A DNA stretch of 12,783 bases from Bacteriovoracaceae bacterium UBA2428 (GCA_002343545.1 DDRA01000075.1:26135-38917), one strand, 5' to 3'. Shown: positions 1 through 6,378, counted from the first letter of the stretch. Translations and numbers: made by a program. Notes: generated by a model from the letters alone, not told the origin.

Positions 1-184
1 GGGCCTGAGGGTCGAGGCGATTCAAAAAGAGATTCTCGACGTCGGGCCCGCCGAAGTCGCCGGGCGGCAGCGTGATCCCGTGGATCACGAGCAACGAGAT
101 GTCGGACGCCCCGCCGGGACGCTCGTCGAAATTGGGGGACTCGACCTGACGAGCTCCTTCGAGGCGATGCTCCCGGACTGCCAC
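1..184 (-). CDS. ampD: AmpD, 1,6-anhydro-N-acetylmuramyl-L-alanine amidase (N-terminal part only)
   Basis: AmpD is a cytoplasmic zinc amidase that removes the stem peptide from anhydro-muropeptides during cell-wall recycling. Only the first 61 codons lie in the window; the gene continues off the left edge. The translation begins VAVREHRLEGARQVESPNFD and includes LLVIHGITLPPGDFGGP (about residues 31-47), which closely matches the AmpD N-terminal signature. The His of VIHG (residue 35) corresponds to the first zinc ligand of the family; the other two ligands would lie outside the window. The GTG start at 184..182 sits one base after the bamB-like stop codon. Its Shine-Dalgarno GGAGG lies inside the last codons of that gene, so the two are almost certainly co-transcribed and translationally coupled. 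Family assignment is firm. The full length and the remaining active-site residues cannot be judged here. Confidence 0.9.
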   Translation of the reverse strand, partial: MAVREHRLEGARQVESPNFDERPGGASDISLLVIHGITLPPGDFGGPDVENLFLNRLDPQA

Positions 185-185
185 C

Positions 186-1424
186 CTAGCCTCCGTGCGC
201 GGGCTTTCGCTCCTCGACGCGGAAGAGCTCGAGACGGTTACGCGCCGACAGAACGAGCAGGCGCTCGCCGTCGAAGGCCGGCGCCGCGAGCGGGCCGTAG
301 CCGTAGCGCTTGCGCCAAACGACCTGGCCCGACTTGCGGTCCAAAACGGCCAACCCTTCGTGCGAAGTCGAGAGGACGACGTGGCGAGCGCCGAGCGCCA
401 CCGGCGTCGAGGGGGCGCCCGCGCTCAGGCCCGTCGTCCATTCGACCGCCGTCGTGCGGAGCGAAACGCGCTGGACCTGGCCGCTCAGCGTGACGGCGTA
501 GAGCGCGCCTTCGTCTTCGTCGACAAGCGGCGTGGCCCCGCCCGCGTCGGGAACCGACCAGAGCGAGGATCCGTTCGAAGTCCGCACCGCGATCAAGTCG
601 CCGTCCACGAGCGGCAAGAAAAGCGTCAATCCGTCGCGCGAGAGCACGGGGCTCAGGTCGGCATCCTTAAAGCGACCCGCGCGATCGAAGTTCCGTTCCC
701 AGACCGTCTGGCCGTTCTGCGCGTCGAGCGCCACGAAGTAGCCGTCCGAGAAGCCCAGAAAGAGGCGGCCGCCGTCGACCGAGACCTGCGGCACGGCCTG
801 GCCACGGAGCGACCACTGGGTCTGCGCGCTCGTGCCGGGACGCCGGTAGGTCCAAGCGACTTCGCCGCTCTTTTCGTCGAGGGCCCAAAGCGAATCGTCC
901 GCCGAACTCACGAAGAGACGGCCGCCCGACGCGGCGATCCCGCCCGTCGACTCGGCCGAGATCCGTTGGGTCCATTCGACCGCGCCCGTCGTCAGATTGA
1001 GACGACGGACCTGGGCATCGAGCCCGGCCACGACGACCGAAGTCCCGAGGATGAGGGGCTTCGAAGCGACCCCGATCGCGACGGGCAAGCTCCAGATCTT
1101 CTGGCCGCTACGGACGCGACGGAGCTCGAGGCCGCCGCCGATGCTCGACACGAGCACGTCGTCGGACGAAGCCAGGATCGGCTCGACGAAACTCTGGGCC
1201 GGCGCCCCGGACGCGAAGCGCCCCCGCCACTGCCAAGGCTGCTCGCGCAAGATCCCCGGGTTTTCGGCCCGCGGTTCCGTCGTGATCTGCTGAATCCCGA
1301 GACTTTGGATACGGAGCGGGTCCGTCGGCAATGCCGAGCGGAAGGAGCCTTTCAAACTGGAGCAAGCCGAGAGCAGCGCGAAGCCGCCCCAAAAAACCGC
1401 GGAGACTCTGGGCGCCGACTTCAC
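186..1424 (-). CDS. bamB: BamB-like outer-membrane assembly lipoprotein (PQQ-like beta-propeller)
   Basis: This 412-residue protein is probably a BamB-type lipoprotein, an accessory subunit of the BAM machine that inserts beta-barrel proteins into the outer membrane, facing the periplasm. It starts with GTG at 1424..1422. A lipoprotein signal peptide ends in the lipobox LLSAC, giving lipidation at Cys21. From about residue 65 to 400 it has repeated PQQ-like blades, each ending in G-x-x-x-W type motifs: GQKIW, GAVEW, GEVAW, GQTVW, GSSLW, TAVEW and GQVVW. The seven or so repeats and the length agree with BamB (about 390 residues). It starts 4 bases after the TPR gene stops and its end overlaps the ampD ribosome-binding site, so the three form one operon. 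The neighbouring YfgM-like gene supports BamB, but PQQ-propeller lipoproteins with other roles exist, so the exact orthology is an inference. Confidence 0.82.
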   Translation of the reverse strand: MKSAPRVSAVFWGGFALLSACSSLKGSFRSALPTDPLRIQSLGIQQITTEPRAENPGILREQPWQWRGRFASGAPAQSFVEPILASSDDVLVSSIGGGLELRRVRSGQKIWSLPVAIGVASKPLILGTSVVVAGLDAQVRRLNLTTGAVEWTQRISAESTGGIAASGGRLFVSSADDSLWALDEKSGEVAWTYRRPGTSAQTQWSLRGQAVPQVSVDGGRLFLGFSDGYFVALDAQNGQTVWERNFDRAGRFKDADLSPVLSRDGLTLFLPLVDGDLIAVRTSNGSSLWSVPDAGGATPLVDEDEGALYAVTLSGQVQRVSLRTTAVEWTTGLSAGAPSTPVALGARHVVLSTSHEGLAVLDRKSGQVVWRKRYGYGPLAAPAFDGERLLVLSARNRLELFRVEERKPAHGG

Positions 1425-1428
1425 GCGA

Positions 1429-2127
1429 TCAACCGCCGACGAGCAGGGCTTGCAGCGCGCGGGCGCGGCGCTCGTAATTCGAGTTCGGGAATTCCTTCGC
1501 GACGGCTTCGAGCGCGGCCTTCGCCTCGTCCTTCTTGCCGAGCGCGGCCGCGGCGCGCGCCTTGCCCATGTAAGCGAGCGGCTTGAAGGGATTCTCTTTC
1601 ATGTCGATGGCTTGCGAATAAACCTTAACGGCTTCTTCGAAGTTCTTTTGGGCTTCGCGGGTCGCCCCGAGACCTTCGAAGGCCATCGCACGCATGAGCA
1701 TCGTCGTCGACGAGGTCGCGTGCTTGAGCACGCCTTCGTAAAGGGGAACGGCTTCGTCGAACTTCTCGTTCACGAGTTTCCAGCGCGCGAGCTTGAGGGC
1801 CGCCGTCGCGCCGGCGGTCGAAGATCCGTATTCCGCGACGACCGCGTTCAACTTCCCTTCGTAGTCCGCTTTCTTCTCGTCCGGCCACTTCTTCATGGCT
1901 TCTTCGGCCGGGATGTTGAGCGTCTGGGCCTGGTTGGCCGCATCCGTCTCGAGCGTCTCGATCGCCGCGAGGGCCGAGAAGCCTTTTTCGGCCGCCGAAC
2001 GACGGTAGCTTTGAAGCAAGAGCGAAGCTCCTCCGACCACGACCGCGACTCCCACAACGAGGAGTCCGATCCGAAGGTACTTCACCATCGCGCGCAGTTT
2101 CGTTTCGTCGAGGACTTGGTCATTCAT
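1429..2127 (-). CDS. Membrane-anchored TPR protein, YfgM-like
   Basis: The 232-residue product has a short cytoplasmic N-terminus, one membrane segment at about residues 20-38 (rich in V, L, G and A) and a long periplasmic part with TPR-like helices. Clear repeats lie around residues 109-133, 146-174 and 184-214; the last reads as AAALGKKDEAKAALEAVAKE followed by FPNSNYE. This is the architecture of YfgM, an ancillary SecYEG/periplasmic chaperone-linked protein that sits next to bamB in many proteobacteria. The start chosen is the ATG at 2127..2125. An ATG at 2145 would add six residues, and neither has a strong Shine-Dalgarno. The same frame stays open much further upstream to about 3450, but that part is antisense to two other genes and is not part of this protein. 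It is the first gene of the operon that continues into the bamB-like gene and ampD. The function is inferred from architecture and context. Confidence 0.8.
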   Translation of the reverse strand: MNDQVLDETKLRAMVKYLRIGLLVVGVAVVVGGASLLLQSYRRSAAEKGFSALAAIETLETDAANQAQTLNIPAEEAMKKWPDEKKADYEGKLNAVVAEYGSSTAGATAALKLARWKLVNEKFDEAVPLYEGVLKHATSSTTMLMRAMAFEGLGATREAQKNFEEAVKVYSQAIDMKENPFKPLAYMGKARAAAALGKKDEAKAALEAVAKEFPNSNYERRARALQALLVGG

Positions 2128-2151
2128 GGCGTTCGAGGGTAGCATGACCGA

Positions 2152-2676
2152 ATGGAATTGACAGGGGGCGCGTTTCTCTTTTCCCGGACCCGGGCGTCGG
2201 CCCTTTTTCTCGCGACGATCGCCACGCTCGGCGCCTTGGCCGCCCCCGAAAGCAAGTTCGGTGGCAAGGACCTGAGCCGTCGCTGGGGGCTCGGCGTCGA
2301 TAACATCGGCCCTGGCCAAACCCCGACCCTCAGCGTGAACTGGCACGTCACGCGCGCCTCGGCCTTCGGCTTCAACCTCGGCATCGACACGACCCAGGGC
2401 GCGAACTTCCTCGAGCTCACGGGCCGCCTCAACCGACACATCTTCATCGAAGACAACATGTTCTTCGACCTCTACATGGGGGCGGGCGTGAGCTCGCAAC
2501 AGGCCACGGGCGGCAGCTCGATCGGCTACGTCCTCGAGGGCGGCACCTCGGCGCGCTTCTTCCTGGAAGGCTTGCCGAACCTCGCGCTCGGCGTCGGCGG
2601 CGGCCTCCGCCTCGAATCTATCGGCAGCATCCGTTTCCGCTCGGTCGTGAACGCCGGCGCCCACTACTACTTCTAA
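2152..2676 (+). CDS. Small outer-membrane beta-barrel protein, function unknown
   Basis: The 174-residue protein has an N-terminal export signal with an unusually long n-region (about 14 residues containing SRTR) before the hydrophobic stretch ALFLATIATLGALA; cleavage is likely near residue 30. The mature part alternates polar and hydrophobic residues, is rich in Gly and aromatic residues, and ends in HYYF. A C-terminal Phe after an amphipathic strand is the usual BAM-recognition signal of outer-membrane barrels. The length suggests a small barrel of about eight strands. The ATG start is preceded by GAGGG at 2136-2140, 11 bases away, which is rather distant. Its start lies only 24 bases from the divergent TPR gene start, so any promoter must overlap that gene's 5' region. 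I do not recognise the family. The barrel call is structural inference from composition and termini. Confidence 0.72.
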   Translation: MELTGGAFLFSRTRASALFLATIATLGALAAPESKFGGKDLSRRWGLGVDNIGPGQTPTLSVNWHVTRASAFGFNLGIDTTQGANFLELTGRLNRHIFIEDNMFFDLYMGAGVSSQQATGGSSIGYVLEGGTSARFFLEGLPNLALGVGGGLRLESIGSIRFRSVVNAGAHYYF

Positions 2677-2727
2677 CCGAATCTTAACGACCTCGACGCT
2701 TACCCTTCCCTTAGAATGGAAGGCACG

Positions 2728-3516
2728 ATGTTTGAGCGTTTCGTCCTGCTCGCCACCTTTCTCGCGACCGGCGCCGCGGCCCGCGCCGAGCTCCTCGATC
2801 CCGAGCTCGCCGTGCCGAACCAGAAGAAGATCGGCGCCGTCGGACTGCTTTGCATCCACGCGCACTACCCCGTCCTTTTCGCCGGCTTCGGCCACTCTTC
2901 GCTCGCTTACTACCCGTACGCGGAAGCAAGGCGGACGCTCGAGGATCGCCCCCGCCTCTTCGACACGCAGACCTTCGGCTTTTGGCCGCCCGAAGGCGAA
3001 GGGGACGAGCTCGACGACGAAGTCCTGAAGAAGAGCCTCAAGCGAAACGAGCACGACGACCGCCTGAGTTCCTCGATCACCGTGCTTCGGCACGGCGGCG
3101 ACGGCCACAACGAATCCCCCGACGATCCCGGCTACGACAAGAGCGACCAGATCGGCGCGCGGTCTTGCCAGGAAATCGACCAAACCCAAAAAGATAAGTT
3201 CGACGCCCAGATCCGGGATTGGAACCAAAGGGAATACCGCGAGATTCGCCAAAATTGCTCGACCTTCGCCTCGCACGTCTTCGAAAAGACGATCGGCAAG
3301 AACATCAAGGATAAGCGCATGGGCATCTGCTCGCCGACGGCGGTCGTGGACGGGATCAAGAAACTCAACCAAGAGCAGCTTTCCCCGGAAGAGGCCGCCT
3401 ACCGTTCGGCCGGCCGAAAAATCGAGTTCGATACCGCGCTCGGCCATCAAAGCGGGGCGGGCGGCGGCAAGGGGAGCGGCAAGAAGAGCGGAAAACGAAT
3501 CCCCGACGAACCCTGA
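2728..3516 (+). CDS. Secreted protein with possible permuted NlpC/P60-like (LRAT-like) cysteine hydrolase domain
   Basis: The 262-residue product has a clear Sec signal peptide (MFERFVLLATFLATGAAARA, cut before ELLDP). The start is the ATG at 2728, with GGAAGG at 2718-2723 as ribosome-binding site. An ATG at 2716 would add four residues and has no such site. The central part contains FGHSSLAYYPY (His56), TFGFWP (residues 82-87) and QNCSTFASHV (Cys177). A G-H-S segment, then a TFGFxP segment, then an N-C-x-x-F-A segment is the order seen in circularly permuted NlpC/P60 and LRAT-like enzymes, where His precedes the catalytic Cys. This is a pattern-level inference, not a confirmed homology. A long charged insert (about residues 88-170) separates the motifs. 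The tail from residue 242 is a Gly/Lys-rich, probably disordered basic stretch. It lies between two outer-membrane barrel genes, consistent with an envelope role. Confidence 0.68.
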   Translation: MFERFVLLATFLATGAAARAELLDPELAVPNQKKIGAVGLLCIHAHYPVLFAGFGHSSLAYYPYAEARRTLEDRPRLFDTQTFGFWPPEGEGDELDDEVLKKSLKRNEHDDRLSSSITVLRHGGDGHNESPDDPGYDKSDQIGARSCQEIDQTQKDKFDAQIRDWNQREYREIRQNCSTFASHVFEKTIGKNIKDKRMGICSPTAVVDGIKKLNQEQLSPEEAAYRSAGRKIEFDTALGHQSGAGGGKGSGKKSGKRIPDEP

Positions 3517-3523
3517 GCTCCGC

Positions 3524-3555
3524 TTGGCAATATTTTCGCAGTCTTAACGTGCCAA
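3524..3555. promoter_or_regulatory. Inverted repeat TTGGCA-N20-TGCCAA
   Basis: Two perfect 6-base arms, TTGGCA at 3524-3529 and TGCCAA at 3550-3555, flank the possible sigma-54 site and the presumed transcription start. The arms could bind a dimeric regulator. With a 20-base loop they are unlikely to form a stable RNA hairpin. Six-base arms can occur by chance, so support is modest. Confidence 0.35.
3525..3540 (+). promoter_or_regulatory. Possible sigma-54 (-24/-12) promoter
   Basis: The sequence TGGCAATATTTTCGCA aligns with the sigma-54 consensus TGGCACG-N4-TTGCW. The GG at 3526-3527 and the GC at 3538-3539 are at the required 12-base spacing. Mismatches fall at C6, G7 and T13 of the consensus. 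Transcription would begin near 3551, leaving a leader of about 50 bases before the TTG start at 3602. No activator-binding site was identified, so this is a candidate only. Confidence 0.4.
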
Positions 3556-3568
3556 ACTCGACTCTTCG

Positions 3569-3587
3569 TGAGATCTTGAAGGTCTCA
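3569..3587 (+). promoter_or_regulatory. 5' UTR hairpin abutting a strong ribosome-binding site
   Basis: GAGATC (3570-3575) pairs with GGTCTC (3581-3586) around a TTGAA loop, with one G-U pair and an extra T-A pair at the base. The stem ends exactly where the purine-rich ribosome-binding site AGGGAGGG (3587-3594) begins. There is no T-tract, so it is not a terminator. It may tune access to the site or protect the transcript's 5' end. Confidence 0.45.
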
Positions 3588-3601
3588 GGGAGGGTTGCCG
3601 C

Positions 3602-4375
3602 TTGCGTTTATTTTCGAGTTTCCGCATCGCCACGCTGGCCGCCTTGACCCTCGCACTCTCGAACGCGCACGCGCAAAAAGGTTTCTCGAGCGGCTACGAC
3701 GACTACGGCGCCTTCGCGAACGACCCCGTCGATTTGGAACAGGAATACCAAGAGACCTTCGGGCGCTTCTTCCAAACCTCGTTCCTGCTCGGCTCGGGGA
3801 TCTTCACGGGTGATCTCGCGGCGGCCTACCAAGGCGGCGTCTACGCGGGCGTTCGCTTCGTCTACTACTTCGATAAGCTCTGGGCGGCCGAGGTCGGCAT
3901 CGGCCTCGCTCGCCACCAGGCGCTCTACGACACGACGATCTCGGGCCCCAACATCGACCTCGAAATTTCAACGACGCTCGTCCCGGCGAGCCTCGGCTTC
4001 CGTTTCGCCTTCGACCCCGAAAACCTGCCACGCGGTTTTTCGATGATGAATCCTTTCCTCGCCGCGGGCGTTGAAGTTCTCTTCCGCTCCGAGAGCGTCA
4101 TCGGTAACTCCGTGGTCAACGGCCTCGGCTCGGTCGGCGAACGCTGGCAGACGGGCGCGGTCAACTCCGACAACGGGGTTGGCTTCAACTTCGGCGGTGG
4201 CTTCGAGTTCGACGTCTACCGCCGTCGACTCTTCCTCGGCCTCGATCTTCGTTACCACTTCATCGCCTGGCCCGACCGCGGCGACATCTTCGGCACGAAC
4301 CCCACCACGAAAACTTCGCTGACCCGGAGCGGGGACTACATCACGCTCCTGGGCATGGCTTCTTACAACTACTGA
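3602..4375 (+). CDS. Outer-membrane beta-barrel protein, function unknown
   Basis: The 257-residue protein is predicted to be exported by a Sec signal peptide (MRLFSSFRIATLAALTLALSNAHA, cut before QKGF). An acidic linker with YDDYGAFANDPVDLEQEY follows, then repeated amphipathic strands such as TSFLLGSGIFTGD, GGVYAGVRFVYYF, LWAAEVGIGLARH, FNFGGGFEFDVY, LFLGLDLRYHF and DYITLLGMASYNY. This matches the general pattern of outer-membrane beta-barrel-domain proteins common in Bdellovibrio- and Myxococcus-like bacteria. The chain ends in Tyr-Asn-Tyr rather than the commonest Phe. The start is TTG at 3602, fixed by the very strong AGGGAGGG seven bases upstream; no ATG fits. The gap before the gene holds a sigma-54-like site and a hairpin. 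A small membrane-protein gene follows after 14 bases and is probably co-transcribed. The exact function is unknown. Confidence 0.75.
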   Translation: MRLFSSFRIATLAALTLALSNAHAQKGFSSGYDDYGAFANDPVDLEQEYQETFGRFFQTSFLLGSGIFTGDLAAAYQGGVYAGVRFVYYFDKLWAAEVGIGLARHQALYDTTISGPNIDLEISTTLVPASLGFRFAFDPENLPRGFSMMNPFLAAGVEVLFRSESVIGNSVVNGLGSVGERWQTGAVNSDNGVGFNFGGGFEFDVYRRRLFLGLDLRYHFIAWPDRGDIFGTNPTTKTSLTRSGDYITLLGMASYNY

Positions 4376-4389
4376 AGGACGACTGAGCT

Positions 4390-4638
4390 TTGAGCTGGCT
4401 TCAATACCAACGCGAGAACATCCGGATCCACTGGCGCGACGCCGTCGTGTCGCACCGATCCCAGGAAGTCGCGATTTTCCGCACGAACCTGGGCGAGCGC
4501 CCGACGCGGGTCCCGAACCGCGGCTTCGAGCTTTTCCACCGCTCGCGCCCCTTACGCATGGCGCTGCAAGTGATCGTCTTGGTCGCGATCGCGGCGTGGA
4601 CGATCAAGAACTACATCCAAGTCCTGCACAGCCTCTAA
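4390..4638 (+). CDS. Small single-pass membrane protein, function unknown
   Basis: The 82-residue product has a charged, Arg-rich N-terminal half (residues 1-56) and one hydrophobic segment near the C-terminus (about residues 57-79, MALQVIVLVAIAAWTIKNYIQVL), leaving a short tail. The topology suggests a tail-anchored-like inner-membrane protein with its basic part in the cytoplasm, following the positive-inside rule. The start used is TTG at 4390, 14 bases after the upstream barrel gene stops, with AAGGA at 4375-4379 about ten bases away. The use of a rare start and the slightly long spacing leave some doubt about the exact first codon. It is probably the last gene of a short operon and converges on uvrC. 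I do not recognise the family. Confidence 0.6.
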   Translation: MSWLQYQRENIRIHWRDAVVSHRSQEVAIFRTNLGERPTRVPNRGFELFHRSRPLRMALQVIVLVAIAAWTIKNYIQVLHSL

Positions 4639-4659
4639 GGGCCGGGTCCTCGACCGCCC
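4639..4659. terminator. Weak hairpin between convergent genes
   Basis: In the 27-base gap between the convergent stops, GGGC and GGTC (4639-4642 and 4645-4648) pair with GACC and GCCC (4652-4659) around a CTC loop, with a two-base bulge. Neither strand has a good T-tract after it, so efficient intrinsic termination is doubtful. Placement between two converging genes is the main argument. Confidence 0.3.
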
Positions 4660-4665
4660 ACGATC

Positions 4666-6378
4666 TTAAAGCCCCGAGGCTTCGTCGCGCTTCTTGCGGT
4701 GGAACTCGATCGCGAAGCGGTGCGCCTCGTCGCGGATCTGCGTGAGGATGCGGAAGGCCTCGATGTTCTTGATGCGAATCGGATTCTTCTGGTTGGGCAC
4801 GAAGATGCGCTCCTCGCTCGTCTCGACGTCGGACGAGGCGAAGTTGCGCTTCGTGCGCGCCTTCGCCAGACCCACCACGGGAAAGGTGCAGCCAAGGCCC
4901 TTGAGAATCTCGGTCGCCGACGCGAGCTGCCCCTTGCCACCGTCCACCACGAGGAGATCGGGCACGGGCGAATCGGGCTTAGCGTAACGGCGTGACATGA
5001 CCTCGCGCATGGACGCGAAGTCGTTCTGCCCGCTGAAACCCTGGATCTTGTAGTGACGGTACTGCGCCTTCTCGGGACGGCCGTCCACGAAGACGACGGC
5101 CGAAGCGACGTTCGCGGCGCCCTGGAAGTTCGAGATGTCCACGCACTCGATGCGACGCGGGGGGCCCGCGAGCTCGAGCATCTTGGCGATGGCGTCGAGG
5201 CCATCCTCCCGCGAGCGTCGTTTTTCGGTGCGCCACTCGGCCGCGCCCCGCACGTTCTGGCTCGCGAGATCGAAGGCCTTCGCGAGATCGCTCGTCTCGG
5301 AGGGCGCGCGCAAGCGCGGCGCTTCCTCGAGCGTGGCGATCTTCGCGAGCGCGGCGCCGACCGCGTGGAAGTCTCCCACGCTGCCCTCGGGCACGACGAT
5401 CTCGGGCGGGCACGGGTGTTTGCCGTAGTACTGCAGCAGCAGCGTCGAGAGCAGTTCCTCGTCGGCAAGCTTCTCGGCCAGGTCGGCCTCGACGTAGTTC
5501 TGCCCGATCCAGCGTCCGCCGCGGAACTGCAGCACGGCCACGTCGAGTACCTCACTCGCGTTGCGCTCGCCCCACGCGGGCCAGCTCGCCCAAATGTCGC
5601 GGTCCGTGAGGTCGGCCGTATCGACCATACGCTGGTTCTGGCCGACGGTCGCGCGGATCGAAGTCAGGCGATCGCGCAGCCGCGCGGCCTCCTCGAAGTC
5701 CATGCGCTCGGAGGCCTCGAACATCTCGCGCTCCCACTTCTCCTCGAGTTCCTGGGATCCGCCCTTCAGGAAAGAAAGGAAGCCCGCGACCTGCTTGGCG
5801 TAGTCTTCCTTCGTGACGTAGGCCACGCAGGGCGCCGTGCATTGGCCGATCTGGTGGCTCAAGCAAGGACGCGAACGGTTCGCGAACTCGTGATCGCGGC
5901 AGTCGCGAATCTGAAAGACTTTCGACGCGAGCTCGAGCGTGCGCGAGAAGGCGCCGCCGTTCGGGAAGGGCCCGAAGTACTCGACGCCCGCCTGCTTCGT
6001 GGGTCGACGCGCGACGTAGGGCCGCGGGAAGTCGTGGTTGAAGTCGAGCTTGAGGAAGGGATAGGTTTTGTCGTCCCGCAGGCGGATGTTGTAGCGGGGC
6101 TTCCACTTCTTGATGAGCGTGTTCTCGAGGATGAGGGCTTCTTCCTCGGAGCCCGTCTCGAGGTACTCGATGTCGCGCACCTTGCCCACGAGGATCACGG
6201 TCTTGGGCTCGTGGTCGGCGCCGAGCTGAAAGTACGTGCGCACGCGGTTGCGCAGGTTCTTGGCCTTACCCACGTAGATCACCGTTTTGCCCTCGTCACG
6301 CATGACGTAAACGCCGGGGTTCGTCGGGCAATTCTCGAGCTTATGGGCCAAGTCGGCCGGCAGGTGGTCGTAGCTCAC
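4666..6378 (-). CDS. uvrC: UvrC, excinuclease ABC subunit C, lacking the C-terminal HhH domain
   Basis: UvrC makes both incisions around bulky DNA lesions in nucleotide excision repair, after UvrA and UvrB load on the DNA. Visible parts of this 570-residue protein: the GIY-YIG nuclease (residues 16-100, with GVYVMRD, YVGKAKNLRNRVRTYF and Glu85 in ILENTLIK); a four-cysteine cluster (Cys160, 172, 180, 184) matching the Fe-S ligands of UvrC; a UVR domain that binds UvrB (about 213-242, MDFEEAARLRDRL); and the RNase H-like endonuclease with Asp414, Asp432, Asp479 (VVDGGKGQL) and His553 (RDEAHRFAI). The chain then ends at HRKKRDEASGL, where typical UvrC proteins continue into a helix-hairpin-helix pair; that domain is absent. 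The start is GTG at 6378..6376; an in-frame TAG lies four codons upstream, so it is the only plausible start. It is transcribed alone, diverging from the hydrolase gene. Confidence 0.96.
   Translation of the reverse strand: MSYDHLPADLAHKLENCPTNPGVYVMRDEGKTVIYVGKAKNLRNRVRTYFQLGADHEPKTVILVGKVRDIEYLETGSEEEALILENTLIKKWKPRYNIRLRDDKTYPFLKLDFNHDFPRPYVARRPTKQAGVEYFGPFPNGGAFSRTLELASKVFQIRDCRDHEFANRSRPCLSHQIGQCTAPCVAYVTKEDYAKQVAGFLSFLKGGSQELEEKWEREMFEASERMDFEEAARLRDRLTSIRATVGQNQRMVDTADLTDRDIWASWPAWGERNASEVLDVAVLQFRGGRWIGQNYVEADLAEKLADEELLSTLLLQYYGKHPCPPEIVVPEGSVGDFHAVGAALAKIATLEEAPRLRAPSETSDLAKAFDLASQNVRGAAEWRTEKRRSREDGLDAIAKMLELAGPPRRIECVDISNFQGAANVASAVVFVDGRPEKAQYRHYKIQGFSGQNDFASMREVMSRRYAKPDSPVPDLLVVDGGKGQLASATEILKGLGCTFPVVGLAKARTKRNFASSDVETSEERIFVPNQKNPIRIKNIEAFRILTQIRDEAHRFAIEFHRKKRDEASGL

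Noticed and set aside
195..1586. Long plus-strand reading frame opposite the bamB-like gene
   Set aside because: It is very rich in Arg, Ala and Asp/Glu, shows no domain motif, and is opposite a gene with clear propeller repeats and a lipobox. It is a shadow.
2158..2163. Perfect TTGACA -35 hexamer
   Set aside because: It lies inside the coding start of the first barrel gene, and nothing resembling a -10 element occurs 16-18 bases downstream. A promoter there would be downstream of the only usable start codon.
2128..3450. Long minus-strand extension of the TPR gene's reading frame, open for over 400 codons upstream
   Set aside because: It is antisense to two plausible plus-strand genes with signal peptides and has the charged, low-complexity composition of an antisense shadow in GC-rich DNA. 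The true N-terminus with its membrane segment starts at 2127.
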